A DNA stretch of 49,781 nt from Candidatus Neomarinimicrobiota bacterium (GTDB lineage Bacteria; Fidelibacterota; Marinisomatia; SCGC-AAA003-L08; TS1B11), in contig JADFSS010000009.1 of NCBI GenBank assembly GCA_022560655.1, positions 1 to 49,781 on the forward strand. Direction: 5' to 3'. The notes under the pieces are model-generated. The model saw only the letters and a program-made list of their open reading frames with translations. It was not told where the DNA came from and did not search any database. Of the stretch, positions 30,055 through 37,272 are shown one piece after another. Position 1 is the stretch's first letter. The number at the start of each line of letters is the position of its first letter. A program made the position numbers and the translations under genes.

Positions 30055-30474
30055 ATGCACATGACCGGCATCCTTCGGGACCTGGCCTGCCAGCTCCAGG
30101 CGCTCATGCGGGGCGTTTCCCGGCGGCACCGGCTGAGCCTGACCCAGGCGCAGGTCCTGCTGAATCTCCCCGTAGACGGACTGCCCCTATCATCACTTGC
30201 TCACCGCTTGGGGTTGGACATCAGCACCATCAGCCGGATTGCAGACAAGATGGTCCAGCGGCAATGGGTGCGCCGCGAGGCGGCGGCTGATGACAAACGC
30301 GTTAGCCGGGTGGTGCCCACCAAGGAGGGCCAGGCGCTCTACAGACAGCTCTCCGATAGCCTGGATGACGAGGTCAAAACATTGCTGGCCGGTCTGGACG
30401 GGAAACGACAGGAGAGCCTCGGTCAGCACCTGGAAGAGTTGACCTGGCGTATGTTGCAGCAACGCACCAGATGA
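30055..30474 (+). CDS. MarR-family transcriptional regulator
   Basis: A 139-residue regulator with the MarR winged helix (about residues 30-95: LTQAQVLLNLP, LSSLAHRLGLDISTISRIADKM, and the wing VRREAAADDKRVSRVVPT with the DxR signature). Flanking helices would form the dimer. It starts 18 bases after the methyltransferase and overlaps mutY by 4 bases (ATGA), so it belongs to one operon with mutY and plsC. MarR proteins often respond to small phenolic or oxidant signals, which would suit control of an oxidative DNA repair gene; this is inference. Confidence 0.93.
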   Translation: MHMTGILRDLACQLQALMRGVSRRHRLSLTQAQVLLNLPVDGLPLSSLAHRLGLDISTISRIADKMVQRQWVRREAAADDKRVSRVVPTKEGQALYRQLSDSLDDEVKTLLAGLDGKRQESLGQHLEELTWRMLQQRTR

Positions 30475-31556
30475 CCGCCCTTCCCGCAGAGATCGCCCGC
30501 GTGCTGCTGGACTGGTACCAGCACCACCAGCGCCGGCTCCCCTGGCGCGGCGACCCGGACCCCTACCACGTCTGGCTCTCTGAGGTCATGTTGCAGCAGA
30601 CCCAGGTGGATACGGTCAAGTCCTACTACCGCCGCTGGCTGGAGCGCTTCCCCACCATCGGTCACGTTGCCCGGGCGAGTCAGGACGAGGTGCTCAAGGC
30701 CTGGGAAGGGCTGGGTTACTACCGACGCGCCCGCCAGTTCCACGCCGCCTGCCACACCATCGAGCAGGATCACGGCGGACAGTTTCCCACCAGCCCCGAA
30801 TCCTTTCGTCAGCTGCCCGGCGTCGGCCCGTACACCTTTGCCGCTGTGCGCAGCATCTGCTTCGGCGATCCCCTTCCGGCTGTGGACGGGAACTTACGGC
30901 GCGTTCTCGCCCGGCTGCTGAAGGCGCCCCAAACGGGGCCGGCCCTCACCAGGGTAGCCGAGAGCAGCATGGCCCCCCTCATGCACACCCGGCCCGGTGA
31001 CATTAATCAGGCCATCATGGACCTCGGGGCCACCCTCTGTACCCCGCAAAAACCCCACTGCCTGCAATGCCCCCTCTCCCGCCACTGCGGGGCCTACCTG
31101 AGCAACCAGGTGCAGCGCTTCCCCCGACGTGAGATCCGTAAGCCCATTCCCCTGGTTCCCGTGGCGCTGGGCGTGGTCTGGCGGGGGGACGAGCTACTCA
31201 TCTGCCGTCGCCCTTCGGACGGTCTGTTGGGCGGTCTGTGGGAATTCCCCGGCGGCAAGCTGGAGCCGGGGGAAACGTCGGCGGAAGCGGTCCGGCGGGA
31301 AATTATGGAAGAGGTGGGCCTCGCCGTTGAGGTGGGACCCTTCATCGGGACGGTGCGGCACACTTATACTCACTTCGCCATCACTCTCGACGCCTACCAC
31401 TGCATCAGTCGGGACGGTGAGGCACGACCGCTGGGCTGCACGCAGGTCCGGTGGATACGGCTGGCGGAACTGTCCCGCTTCGCCTTTCCCAAGGCGAACC
31501 ACAAGCTCTTCCCCCTTCTCAAAAGCCCTTTTGCGCTCCCTGAGGTTGCCGCATGA
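30471..31556 (+). CDS. mutY: A/G-specific adenine glycosylase with intact Nudix box
   Basis: Removes adenine mispaired with 8-oxoguanine. The 361 residues have catalytic Glu38 (SEVMLQQTQVD), helix-hairpin-helix LPGVGPYTFAAV, catalytic Asp139 (AVDGNLRR), and the iron-sulfur loop Cys190-X6-Cys197-X2-Cys200-X5-Cys206. The C-terminal domain is MutT-like. Unlike most MutY proteins it keeps a complete Nudix signature, GX5EX7REUXEEXGU, at residues 262-284, so it may also hydrolyse oxidised nucleotides such as 8-oxo-dGTP. It overlaps marR before it and plsC after it by 4 bases each. Confidence 0.95.
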   Translation: MTALPAEIARVLLDWYQHHQRRLPWRGDPDPYHVWLSEVMLQQTQVDTVKSYYRRWLERFPTIGHVARASQDEVLKAWEGLGYYRRARQFHAACHTIEQDHGGQFPTSPESFRQLPGVGPYTFAAVRSICFGDPLPAVDGNLRRVLARLLKAPQTGPALTRVAESSMAPLMHTRPGDINQAIMDLGATLCTPQKPHCLQCPLSRHCGAYLSNQVQRFPRREIRKPIPLVPVALGVVWRGDELLICRRPSDGLLGGLWEFPGGKLEPGETSAEAVRREIMEEVGLAVEVGPFIGTVRHTYTHFAITLDAYHCISRDGEARPLGCTQVRWIRLAELSRFAFPKANHKLFPLLKSPFALPEVAA

Positions 31557-32269
31557 AGCAGGTCCTTGTATCGCTTTTCCGCTGGACCTTCGGCTACGTC
31601 ATCTTCATCATCGGGGGGACGATCGTGATACTGAGTACGTTTGTTCCCATAGCCTCCGTAAAGTTCCGGGTGGTGCGACTATTCTGCCGGGTGCTGCTGT
31701 GGTCGCTGGGCGTGCAGCTCAGAGTGGAGGGCGAATTTCCCAACGACCAGGCCTATATATTCATGTCGAACCACGCCAGTTTCATCGACATGTTTGTGCT
31801 GGCCGCTGTCACCAAGGACAAGTTCACCGGGGTCATGGCCACCGAGCAGATGAACTATCCGTTCTGGAGTTGGATTGTGAAGCGCTTTGATGTCATTCCC
31901 ATCGACCGGAGCGACCCTGGAGCCGCCGTGGCCGCCATCGAAGCTGCTGAAGACCGTCTGCAAAAAGGCTACCATGTAGGTATTTTACCCGAGGGAACCC
32001 GCACAACAAACGGGAAGCTGGGCCCGCTCAAGAAGGGCGGCTTCCATATGGCCCTCAACACGGGCGCTCCCATTGTCCTCCTCGGCATCGAAGGCTCCTA
32101 CCGTTTCAAGCCCAAATCGTCCTGGCTAATCCGGCCCGGACCGGTCACTGTCCGCGTCGGACCCATTCTCTCGGCAGAACGCTACAAACTAACGGAAATG
32201 GACGTGGTGATGGAGCTGGTGCGCCGACAGCTCACGATCTTGAGCGGGGAAGCGGCTCTCACGCAGTAG
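31553..32269 (+). CDS. plsC: 1-acyl-sn-glycerol-3-phosphate acyltransferase
   Basis: Transfers an acyl chain to lysophosphatidic acid in phospholipid synthesis. The 238-residue protein has N-terminal membrane helices (TFGYVIFIIGGTIVIL), the catalytic HX4D motif in NHASFID (about residues 73-79), the phosphate-binding PEGTR near residue 147, and the GAPIVLLGI block. It overlaps mutY by 4 bases (ATGA). It is the last gene of the marR-mutY-plsC operon and converges on tonB. The acyl donor is not deducible. Confidence 0.93.
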   Translation: MKQVLVSLFRWTFGYVIFIIGGTIVILSTFVPIASVKFRVVRLFCRVLLWSLGVQLRVEGEFPNDQAYIFMSNHASFIDMFVLAAVTKDKFTGVMATEQMNYPFWSWIVKRFDVIPIDRSDPGAAVAAIEAAEDRLQKGYHVGILPEGTRTTNGKLGPLKKGGFHMALNTGAPIVLLGIEGSYRFKPKSSWLIRPGPVTVRVGPILSAERYKLTEMDVVMELVRRQLTILSGEAALTQ

Positions 32270-32294
32270 CAGTAGGGCGGTCTTGGCCGGGGGG

Positions 32295-32930
32295 CTAGTT
32301 CTTCAGCTTGAAATTCACCGGGATGGATATCCACACGGCCACCGGCCTGTCCCGTTGTTTGGCGGGTCGGAACCGGGTGCGCCGGATGGCTTCAGCAGCG
32401 GCCTCGTTCAATCCCGTGTTGGGGATTCCCTTCAAGATCACCGTTTCGGTGACCCGGCCCTTGGCGTCCACAAACGCCTGAACGATCACCGAGCCCTCGA
32501 TCCCTGCCTGTTGGGCCATCTCGGGATAGCGCACGTTTTTCTGAATGGCGAGGTAGCCGCCAATGGGTACCGGGGCTTCGTCGTAGGGGATAAATCTGAT
32601 GGTGGGACCCTCGTCCGGGGGTGGGGGCGGGGCATCCCAGTCGAAGCTCTCCAGCTCCGTTTCCTCAATCGTGATGTCTTCAGCGATGTCCTCCTCCGAC
32701 TCCACCGGGATGGAGGGGCGGGCCGGCGGCGGGGGAATTTCCAACTGCTGGGTGGGAGGAATATCAATGGTCTCGACCACTTCATCAATGCGTTCAATCG
32801 CGACGCTCTCCTCGCCGAGAAAGCGGGGAAATCCATACAGTATGACGACGAGGAACCCCACCACACCGGCGGTGATAAACCGTACCCGCAGGGGGTAGCG
32901 CGCAGCAAACTCATCTTGATAGATGGCCAC
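32295..32930 (-). CDS. tonB: TonB energy transducer
   Basis: Spans the periplasm to couple the proton gradient to outer-membrane receptors. The 211 residues contain a short cytoplasmic N-terminus, a membrane helix (about residues 18-37), a Pro/Glu-rich linker (residues 58-105, with runs such as PPPPARP), and a C-terminal TonB domain ending AIRRTRFRPAKQRDRPVAVW and ISIPVNFKLKN. It is the last gene of the exbB-exbD-exbD-tonB operon, 2 bases after the second exbD. No TonB-dependent receptor is present in the window. Confidence 0.93.
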   Translation of the reverse strand: MAIYQDEFAARYPLRVRFITAGVVGFLVVILYGFPRFLGEESVAIERIDEVVETIDIPPTQQLEIPPPPARPSIPVESEEDIAEDITIEETELESFDWDAPPPPPDEGPTIRFIPYDEAPVPIGGYLAIQKNVRYPEMAQQAGIEGSVIVQAFVDAKGRVTETVILKGIPNTGLNEAAAEAIRRTRFRPAKQRDRPVAVWISIPVNFKLKN

Positions 32931-32932
32931 GG

Positions 32933-33343
32933 CTAGTCGGCCCTCGGCCTGGCGGCGTAATTGACCTTCAGAGCGTTGGCATGCCGGAACTCCTGCTGCA
33001 CCGCGGAGATCAGCCTCATGGGGGTGTCCCGGTCCGCCTTGAGTGAGGTGATCAGCTTCGGGTCCTCAGCCACTTTGGCATACACGACGTTGCGCACCGA
33101 CCGCATCGACACGCGCTTGTCATCGATAGACACCAGGCCCGCCTTGCTCACCCACACGTGGGTGGTGTGCCGCTTGAATTGCAGCTTCTCAATCCGGGTG
33201 GCGGTGGGCAGGGTGAGGGGCAGTCCCTCATATTCTCTGAGGACCGTGGTCACCATAAAAAACACCAGCAGCATGAAAATAATGTCGGGCATGGCGGCGG
33301 TGGGAATCTCGGCCTTGGCACTGGTTTTCTTGGCGAACTTCAT
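32933..33343 (-). CDS. exbD: ExbD/TolR-family protein (second copy)
   Basis: A 136-residue biopolymer-transport protein with one membrane helix (residues 18-36) carrying the conserved Asp of MPDIIFMLLVFFMV, and a periplasmic ExbD domain. It functions with ExbB to use the proton gradient. It follows the first exbD by 15 bases and precedes tonB by 2. The two copies differ clearly in their periplasmic part, and the present one ends in a basic tail, suggesting a heterodimeric ExbD arrangement as in other FCB-group bacteria. Confidence 0.92.
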   Translation of the reverse strand: MKFAKKTSAKAEIPTAAMPDIIFMLLVFFMVTTVLREYEGLPLTLPTATRIEKLQFKRHTTHVWVSKAGLVSIDDKRVSMRSVRNVVYAKVAEDPKLITSLKADRDTPMRLISAVQQEFRHANALKVNYAARPRAD

Positions 33344-33358
33344 AGGGCCAGCGTAACC

Positions 33359-33757
33359 TTAGAAATCGGGCTCCGCGATGGAGATGCGGGTGGCCCCAGC
33401 CTGCTTCAGCTGGTCCAGCACATCGATGTAAATCTGGTGCCTGGTTTGGGGGTGGGTTTTCACCGATACGATCAGCTTGTCGTTTTGCGCCAGTTGGTTG
33501 GAGATTCGGTTGCGCAGTTGATTCAGGGGCACCAGCTCATCATCCAGCAGCACCTGCCCCGTGGCATTCACCAGCACATTAGTAATGTTCTTGGGGTTGA
33601 CCTCAATGACCTCCCCGATGGCGGGCAACACCAGTCCGATGCCCTTGTCCATGCTGATGGTGGTGGTCACCAGGAAAAATACCAGCAACAGAAACGCGAT
33701 GTCTGCCATGGAAGCGGAGGGAATCTCCGCCAGTCCTTTTCGTTTACGTTGAAGCAT
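33359..33757 (-). CDS. exbD: ExbD/TolR-family protein (first copy)
   Basis: A 132-residue ExbD with the proton-relay Asp in SMADIAFLLLVFFLV (residues 16-30) and a periplasmic domain carrying a QLRNRISNQLAQNDKLIVSV segment. It is the gene directly after exbB (25-base gap) in the operon. Expected to assemble with ExbB and TonB in the inner membrane. Confidence 0.92.
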   Translation of the reverse strand: MLQRKRKGLAEIPSASMADIAFLLLVFFLVTTTISMDKGIGLVLPAIGEVIEVNPKNITNVLVNATGQVLLDDELVPLNQLRNRISNQLAQNDKLIVSVKTHPQTRHQIYIDVLDQLKQAGATRISIAEPDF

Positions 33758-33782
33758 GGCTGAATCTTGCCGCCTGTCCCGG

Positions 33783-34409
33783 TCAGGCCTTCAGTGCGCC
33801 CTCCCGGTCCAGGTCCATAATGGTCTCCACCAGAGCCTCGGACCCCTTCTCCATATCAACGACATGGCTCTCGATTTTGTTCAGGGCGATATTCTGAAAG
33901 AACTGCAGAATCACCGCTACGATAAGGCCGAAGGCTGTTGTGAGCAGAGCAATTGAGATTCCGCCCGCCACCACTGCGGGGCTGATGTCGTTGGCTTCCT
34001 TGATGTCGTCGAAAGCCTTGATCATACCCACCACAGTGCCAAGAAAGCCCAGCATGGGGGCCGTCCCGATGAAGAACGATATCCAGGCCATGTTTTTCTC
34101 CAGGTTGGCCATCTCCAGGGTGCCGCGGGCCTCAATGGCCTTCTCCGCCTCCGACGCCCCCAGACCGATGCGCTCCAGCGCCGCCAGAAATATGTTGCGC
34201 ACCGGCCCCGCGGCCTCATCGCACTTGGCTATGGCCGCCTTAATCCCGGACTGCTTCAGGGTCCCGGACACATCGGCAGTGAAGCTCTCCACATCCACAT
34301 TGCCCGAAAACAGGTGGTACAGGCGCTCAATTGAAAAGGCTATCCCCGCGATGCCCGCCACCAGGATAGGCCACATGAAGCCGCCGCCTTGGAGAAAATA
34401 TTCTAACAT
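33783..34409 (-). CDS. exbB: ExbB/MotA/TolQ proton channel protein
   Basis: A 208-residue inner-membrane protein with an N-terminal helix (WPILVAGIAGIAFSIERL) and the two family helices around residues 108-180. These contain the signature FFIGTAPMLGFLGTVVGMI and the GISIALLTTAFGL segment. It forms the pentameric motor core for ExbD and TonB. The ATG at 34409 has a very strong AAGGAGG about 10 bases upstream, and a near-consensus promoter lies 80-110 bases upstream, marking this as the first gene of the operon. Confidence 0.94.
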   Translation of the reverse strand: MLEYFLQGGGFMWPILVAGIAGIAFSIERLYHLFSGNVDVESFTADVSGTLKQSGIKAAIAKCDEAAGPVRNIFLAALERIGLGASEAEKAIEARGTLEMANLEKNMAWISFFIGTAPMLGFLGTVVGMIKAFDDIKEANDISPAVVAGGISIALLTTAFGLIVAVILQFFQNIALNKIESHVVDMEKGSEALVETIMDLDREGALKA

Positions 34410-34490
34410 TTAACAAAAACCTCCTTATGCGCTGTCACCCCAAACCTCGACTCGGTCACAAAACTTTTCGCTGCTTGCTGGTAGCGCAGC

Positions 34491-34519
34491 ATGTTAAAAA
34501 ATCCCGCAGAGAATGTCAA
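34491..34519 (-). promoter_or_regulatory. Strong predicted sigma70-type promoter for exbB-exbD-exbD-tonB
   Basis: On the minus strand a perfect TTGACA (34519-34514) is separated by exactly 17 bases, partly a T-run, from TAACAT (34496-34491). The expected start near 34484 gives a leader of about 75 bases containing a GCTGC/GCAGC hairpin and the strong ribosome site of exbB. No Fur-like box was recognised over it. Confidence 0.65.
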
Positions 34520-34531
34520 TTCGTAATGACC

Positions 34532-36127
34532 CTACCGCTGGGCCAGAAGTTTGCGGGCCTGATCAAACAGTTTCAGCGCCGCCTGTACCTGATTGTCCCG
34601 CTCCAGCCGGACCCGGTACATGGCTGCCCGGTCCCACAGCAACCCCGCTACTTCGCTGGTTACCAGGTTGGAAATGTAGGGCCAGTCCGTTTCCAGCGGC
34701 TGCTCTTCAACGGCCTCGCCCTTGCCAACCAGCCATGCGCTTAGCTGCTGCTTCTCCTTCGGCCCCAGGTCATAGCTGTCCACGAACTCATCAACGTCGT
34801 CATACCTGCCTTTTAAGTCCAGTGCCAACTGCTCGGCGAACTGGTAAAAAAGCCGCTCGGGGTTGTTCAGCAGCCGTAGCGTCTGGTCTGTGAGCTTCAG
34901 GTCCCAGGGGACCGACTCATCCGGCATAATGCCGCCGCCACCGTACACCACTCGCCCGGATCGCGTGCGGTACTGGGGCAGGGTGGCCTTCAGCGAGTCC
35001 AGGGCCCGCGGGTCGTTGCTGCGCGTCATCAGGTCCTGGTAATACTTGTCGCTACCCTCACCGTAGGGCCGCTGGATCAGCCGCCCGCTGGGCGTGTAGT
35101 AACGCCCCACCGTAACCCGCAGTGCCGAGCCATCGTTCAGCCGCCACTGTCGCTGCACCAGCCCTTTGCCGAAACTGGTCTCCCCCACGATGAGGCCACG
35201 GTCCAAATCCTGCAGCGCGCCGGCCACGATTTCGCTGGCGCTGGCGGACCCCCGGTTTATAAGAGCGATAATGGGATAGTCGGGGTGGGTACCGGCCCGG
35301 TGCCCCAGGTGGACCTGATTCAAACTGGCTTCGCGGCCCAGCGTAAAGACCAGCGTGTCCCGTACGCCGATAAATTTGTCCACGATCTCTACCGCCTGCT
35401 CCAGGTAGCCACCACTGTTGTTCCGCAGGTCGATCAGGAGGCGCAACATTCCCTGGGCCTCCAGCTCTAGCAAGGCAGCCTCCACTTCTTCAGCCGTGGT
35501 GCTGGAGAACCGGTTGATGAGGATGTAGCCGGTCCGTTCGTCCAGCATGACGGCCGCCAGCACACTGTATATGGGTATGTCGTCCCGCACGATCGTGAAG
35601 GAGAGGGGCCGCTCCTGACCTGGCCGCCGCACCTTGATGTTCACGGTTGACCCCTTGGGCCCTCGCAGGGTGCGCATCACCTGATCCTGGGTGAATTTGT
35701 GGGCCGACTTACCGTCAATCTCCACGATCTTGTCGCCAGGCCGCAGCCCAACACGCTCAGAGGGACTACCCACGACCGGGGTAATCACAGTAATCCAGTC
35801 ATCGATAATGTCAAACTCAATCCCGATGCCCTGAAACCTGCCCGCGAACTCCTCTGCAATGGTGGCAAACTGCTCTTTCGGGATGTAGTTGGAGTGCGGA
35901 TCCAGATTCTCCAGCAATCCGTCGAAGGCGCCTTCCATCACCGCATCCCAGTCAATGGGGTCCACATAGTGCTTGTTCACCAGACCGATAATCTCGTTCA
36001 GGGTCGTGATCTTGCGGTACACATCGCTTGTCCGCCGCGCAGTCTGCGAGAGCAGCTTGCCTCCCAGCAGGCTCAGAGCTGCTGCGCTCAACAGGGCGCC
36101 AACGATCCAATAATGTTGCTTTTTCAC
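34532..36127 (-). CDS. S41 family C-terminal processing peptidase
   Basis: A periplasmic serine protease of 531 residues, related to CtpA/Prc. An N-terminal membrane anchor (residues 8-22) precedes a helical segment and a PDZ domain (about residues 95-170, with GIGIEFDI and GLRPGDKIVEIDG). The S41 catalytic domain follows. The Ser nucleophile lies in NRGSASASEI (residues 291-300) and the general base is Lys321 in GETSFGKGLVQ. A 170-residue C-terminal helical part is longer than in minimal CtpA. It lies between a putative outer-membrane protein and the exbB promoter. Substrates are unknown. Confidence 0.94.
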   Translation of the reverse strand: MKKQHYWIVGALLSAAALSLLGGKLLSQTARRTSDVYRKITTLNEIIGLVNKHYVDPIDWDAVMEGAFDGLLENLDPHSNYIPKEQFATIAEEFAGRFQGIGIEFDIIDDWITVITPVVGSPSERVGLRPGDKIVEIDGKSAHKFTQDQVMRTLRGPKGSTVNIKVRRPGQERPLSFTIVRDDIPIYSVLAAVMLDERTGYILINRFSSTTAEEVEAALLELEAQGMLRLLIDLRNNSGGYLEQAVEIVDKFIGVRDTLVFTLGREASLNQVHLGHRAGTHPDYPIIALINRGSASASEIVAGALQDLDRGLIVGETSFGKGLVQRQWRLNDGSALRVTVGRYYTPSGRLIQRPYGEGSDKYYQDLMTRSNDPRALDSLKATLPQYRTRSGRVVYGGGGIMPDESVPWDLKLTDQTLRLLNNPERLFYQFAEQLALDLKGRYDDVDEFVDSYDLGPKEKQQLSAWLVGKGEAVEEQPLETDWPYISNLVTSEVAGLLWDRAAMYRVRLERDNQVQAALKLFDQARKLLAQR

Positions 36128-36165
36128 AGCTGTTCCGTCATTGCATTCATGGTGGCCAAGACGCG

Positions 36166-36942
36166 CTATATCCCCATATACAGCATGACCCGCACGGCAA
36201 ACGCATTGAAATTGCTATCGCTGGTGGCCTGGATCTTGCGAAAGCCATTCAGCGTCCACTGGTTTTGGGGCAGGATGCCTACGTGATAGCCGCCGCTCAC
36301 GCGCAAACCTACGCGATTGAGAAATTGCAGTTTGACGGCCACATAGGGCTGAAAGCTGAAGAAAGTCCCCGACAGTGCGACAGCATAATTACTGCTGTCA
36401 ATATCAGTAAACGAATATTGATTCTCCCAGCCCGGTTCATCTTTTGATTTGGCAAATTGTACAATGGCCCGGCTGGCCCCAAACAGGGACCCGGCGGCGA
36501 TCTCAAGGTTACTGAACAGCGGAATCACCAGCTCGATGGAAGCGCTGGCGGTCATGAGCGCCAGCTTGAGATCGACCCGCAAGCCAGCCGTATCAACGCG
36601 GGTAATACTCTTGGAGCCCAGCCCCACGTAGGCCCCCACGCGCCAGTTGCCGGTGATATTGCCAAAGCCCTCAGCCCCGTGGATCACCAGCATATTGCCT
36701 AACGCGGCGATGGAGGAGTCGCTGAAGCCCAGACCATTCGACCCCAGCAGGCCGGTTTCGGTGGCCTTCAAGTCAATGGGATTGAACGGAAACGTTTGCG
36801 CCAGATCAAACATCATGAAGGTGGGCGTATAGCCGATGCCGCCCCCGAAATATTCGTCGGAAGGAAATGGAAAATCGCGCTGTGCATGCAGGGTCGGGGC
36901 CAATGCCAGTGCCAGCCCCAAGAGTAGGAAACGCTTAGCCAT
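36166..36942 (-). CDS. Exported, probably outer-membrane protein of unknown function
   Basis: A 258-residue protein with a clear signal peptide (LLLGLALALAPTLHAQ). The mature part is rich in glycine, aromatic and alternating polar residues (FGGGIGYTPTFMMFD; WRVGAYVGLGSKS; FFSFQPYVAVKLQFLNRVG), which suggests a beta-barrel. The final strand reads NAFAVRVMLYMGI, not ending in Phe. I recognise no named family. It lies 38 bases upstream of the S41 peptidase on the same strand and is divergent from the large FG-GAP protein across a 330-base gap. It may share a transcript with the peptidase. Confidence 0.7.
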   Translation of the reverse strand: MAKRFLLLGLALALAPTLHAQRDFPFPSDEYFGGGIGYTPTFMMFDLAQTFPFNPIDLKATETGLLGSNGLGFSDSSIAALGNMLVIHGAEGFGNITGNWRVGAYVGLGSKSITRVDTAGLRVDLKLALMTASASIELVIPLFSNLEIAAGSLFGASRAIVQFAKSKDEPGWENQYSFTDIDSSNYAVALSGTFFSFQPYVAVKLQFLNRVGLRVSGGYHVGILPQNQWTLNGFRKIQATSDSNFNAFAVRVMLYMGI

Positions 36943-37272
36943 GAGCTGCTCCGTTTTCAGATAGGAGTCGCTGCGATCAAGACGAAAACGGCACCCCCCT
37001 GATCACAGGATGGGTCGCGAGGAATTACGGCATACGACTCGAGCTTGCAATATACTGGGATTCATCTCAGCCAACAATTCATTTTTGCCTGCCATAAGGC
37101 ACCCATATCGGATCGGCAGATTGCATCATGAGAGCTTTTCCCTTGCAAACCCCTGGCGAGCCGTCTAATTTTTTGCATATAGCACCGACCCAGCGGGTTT
37201 GGCACAATCAGGAGCGACCTGCCTAAACTCACCGTCACTTAATAAGTAGCATTAAGTCATAACCGTCAACCT
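36943..37272. other. 330-base divergent intergenic region
   Basis: No supportable gene. The region is clearly more AT-rich than its surroundings and separates the putative outer-membrane protein (minus) from the large FG-GAP protein (plus). A weak plus-strand promoter is possible: TTGCAA (37143-37148), 17 bases, TAATTT (37166-37171). A similar TTGCAA-N17-TAATTC reading exists on the minus strand further left. No repeat, RNA gene or riboswitch was recognised. Confidence 0.4.
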
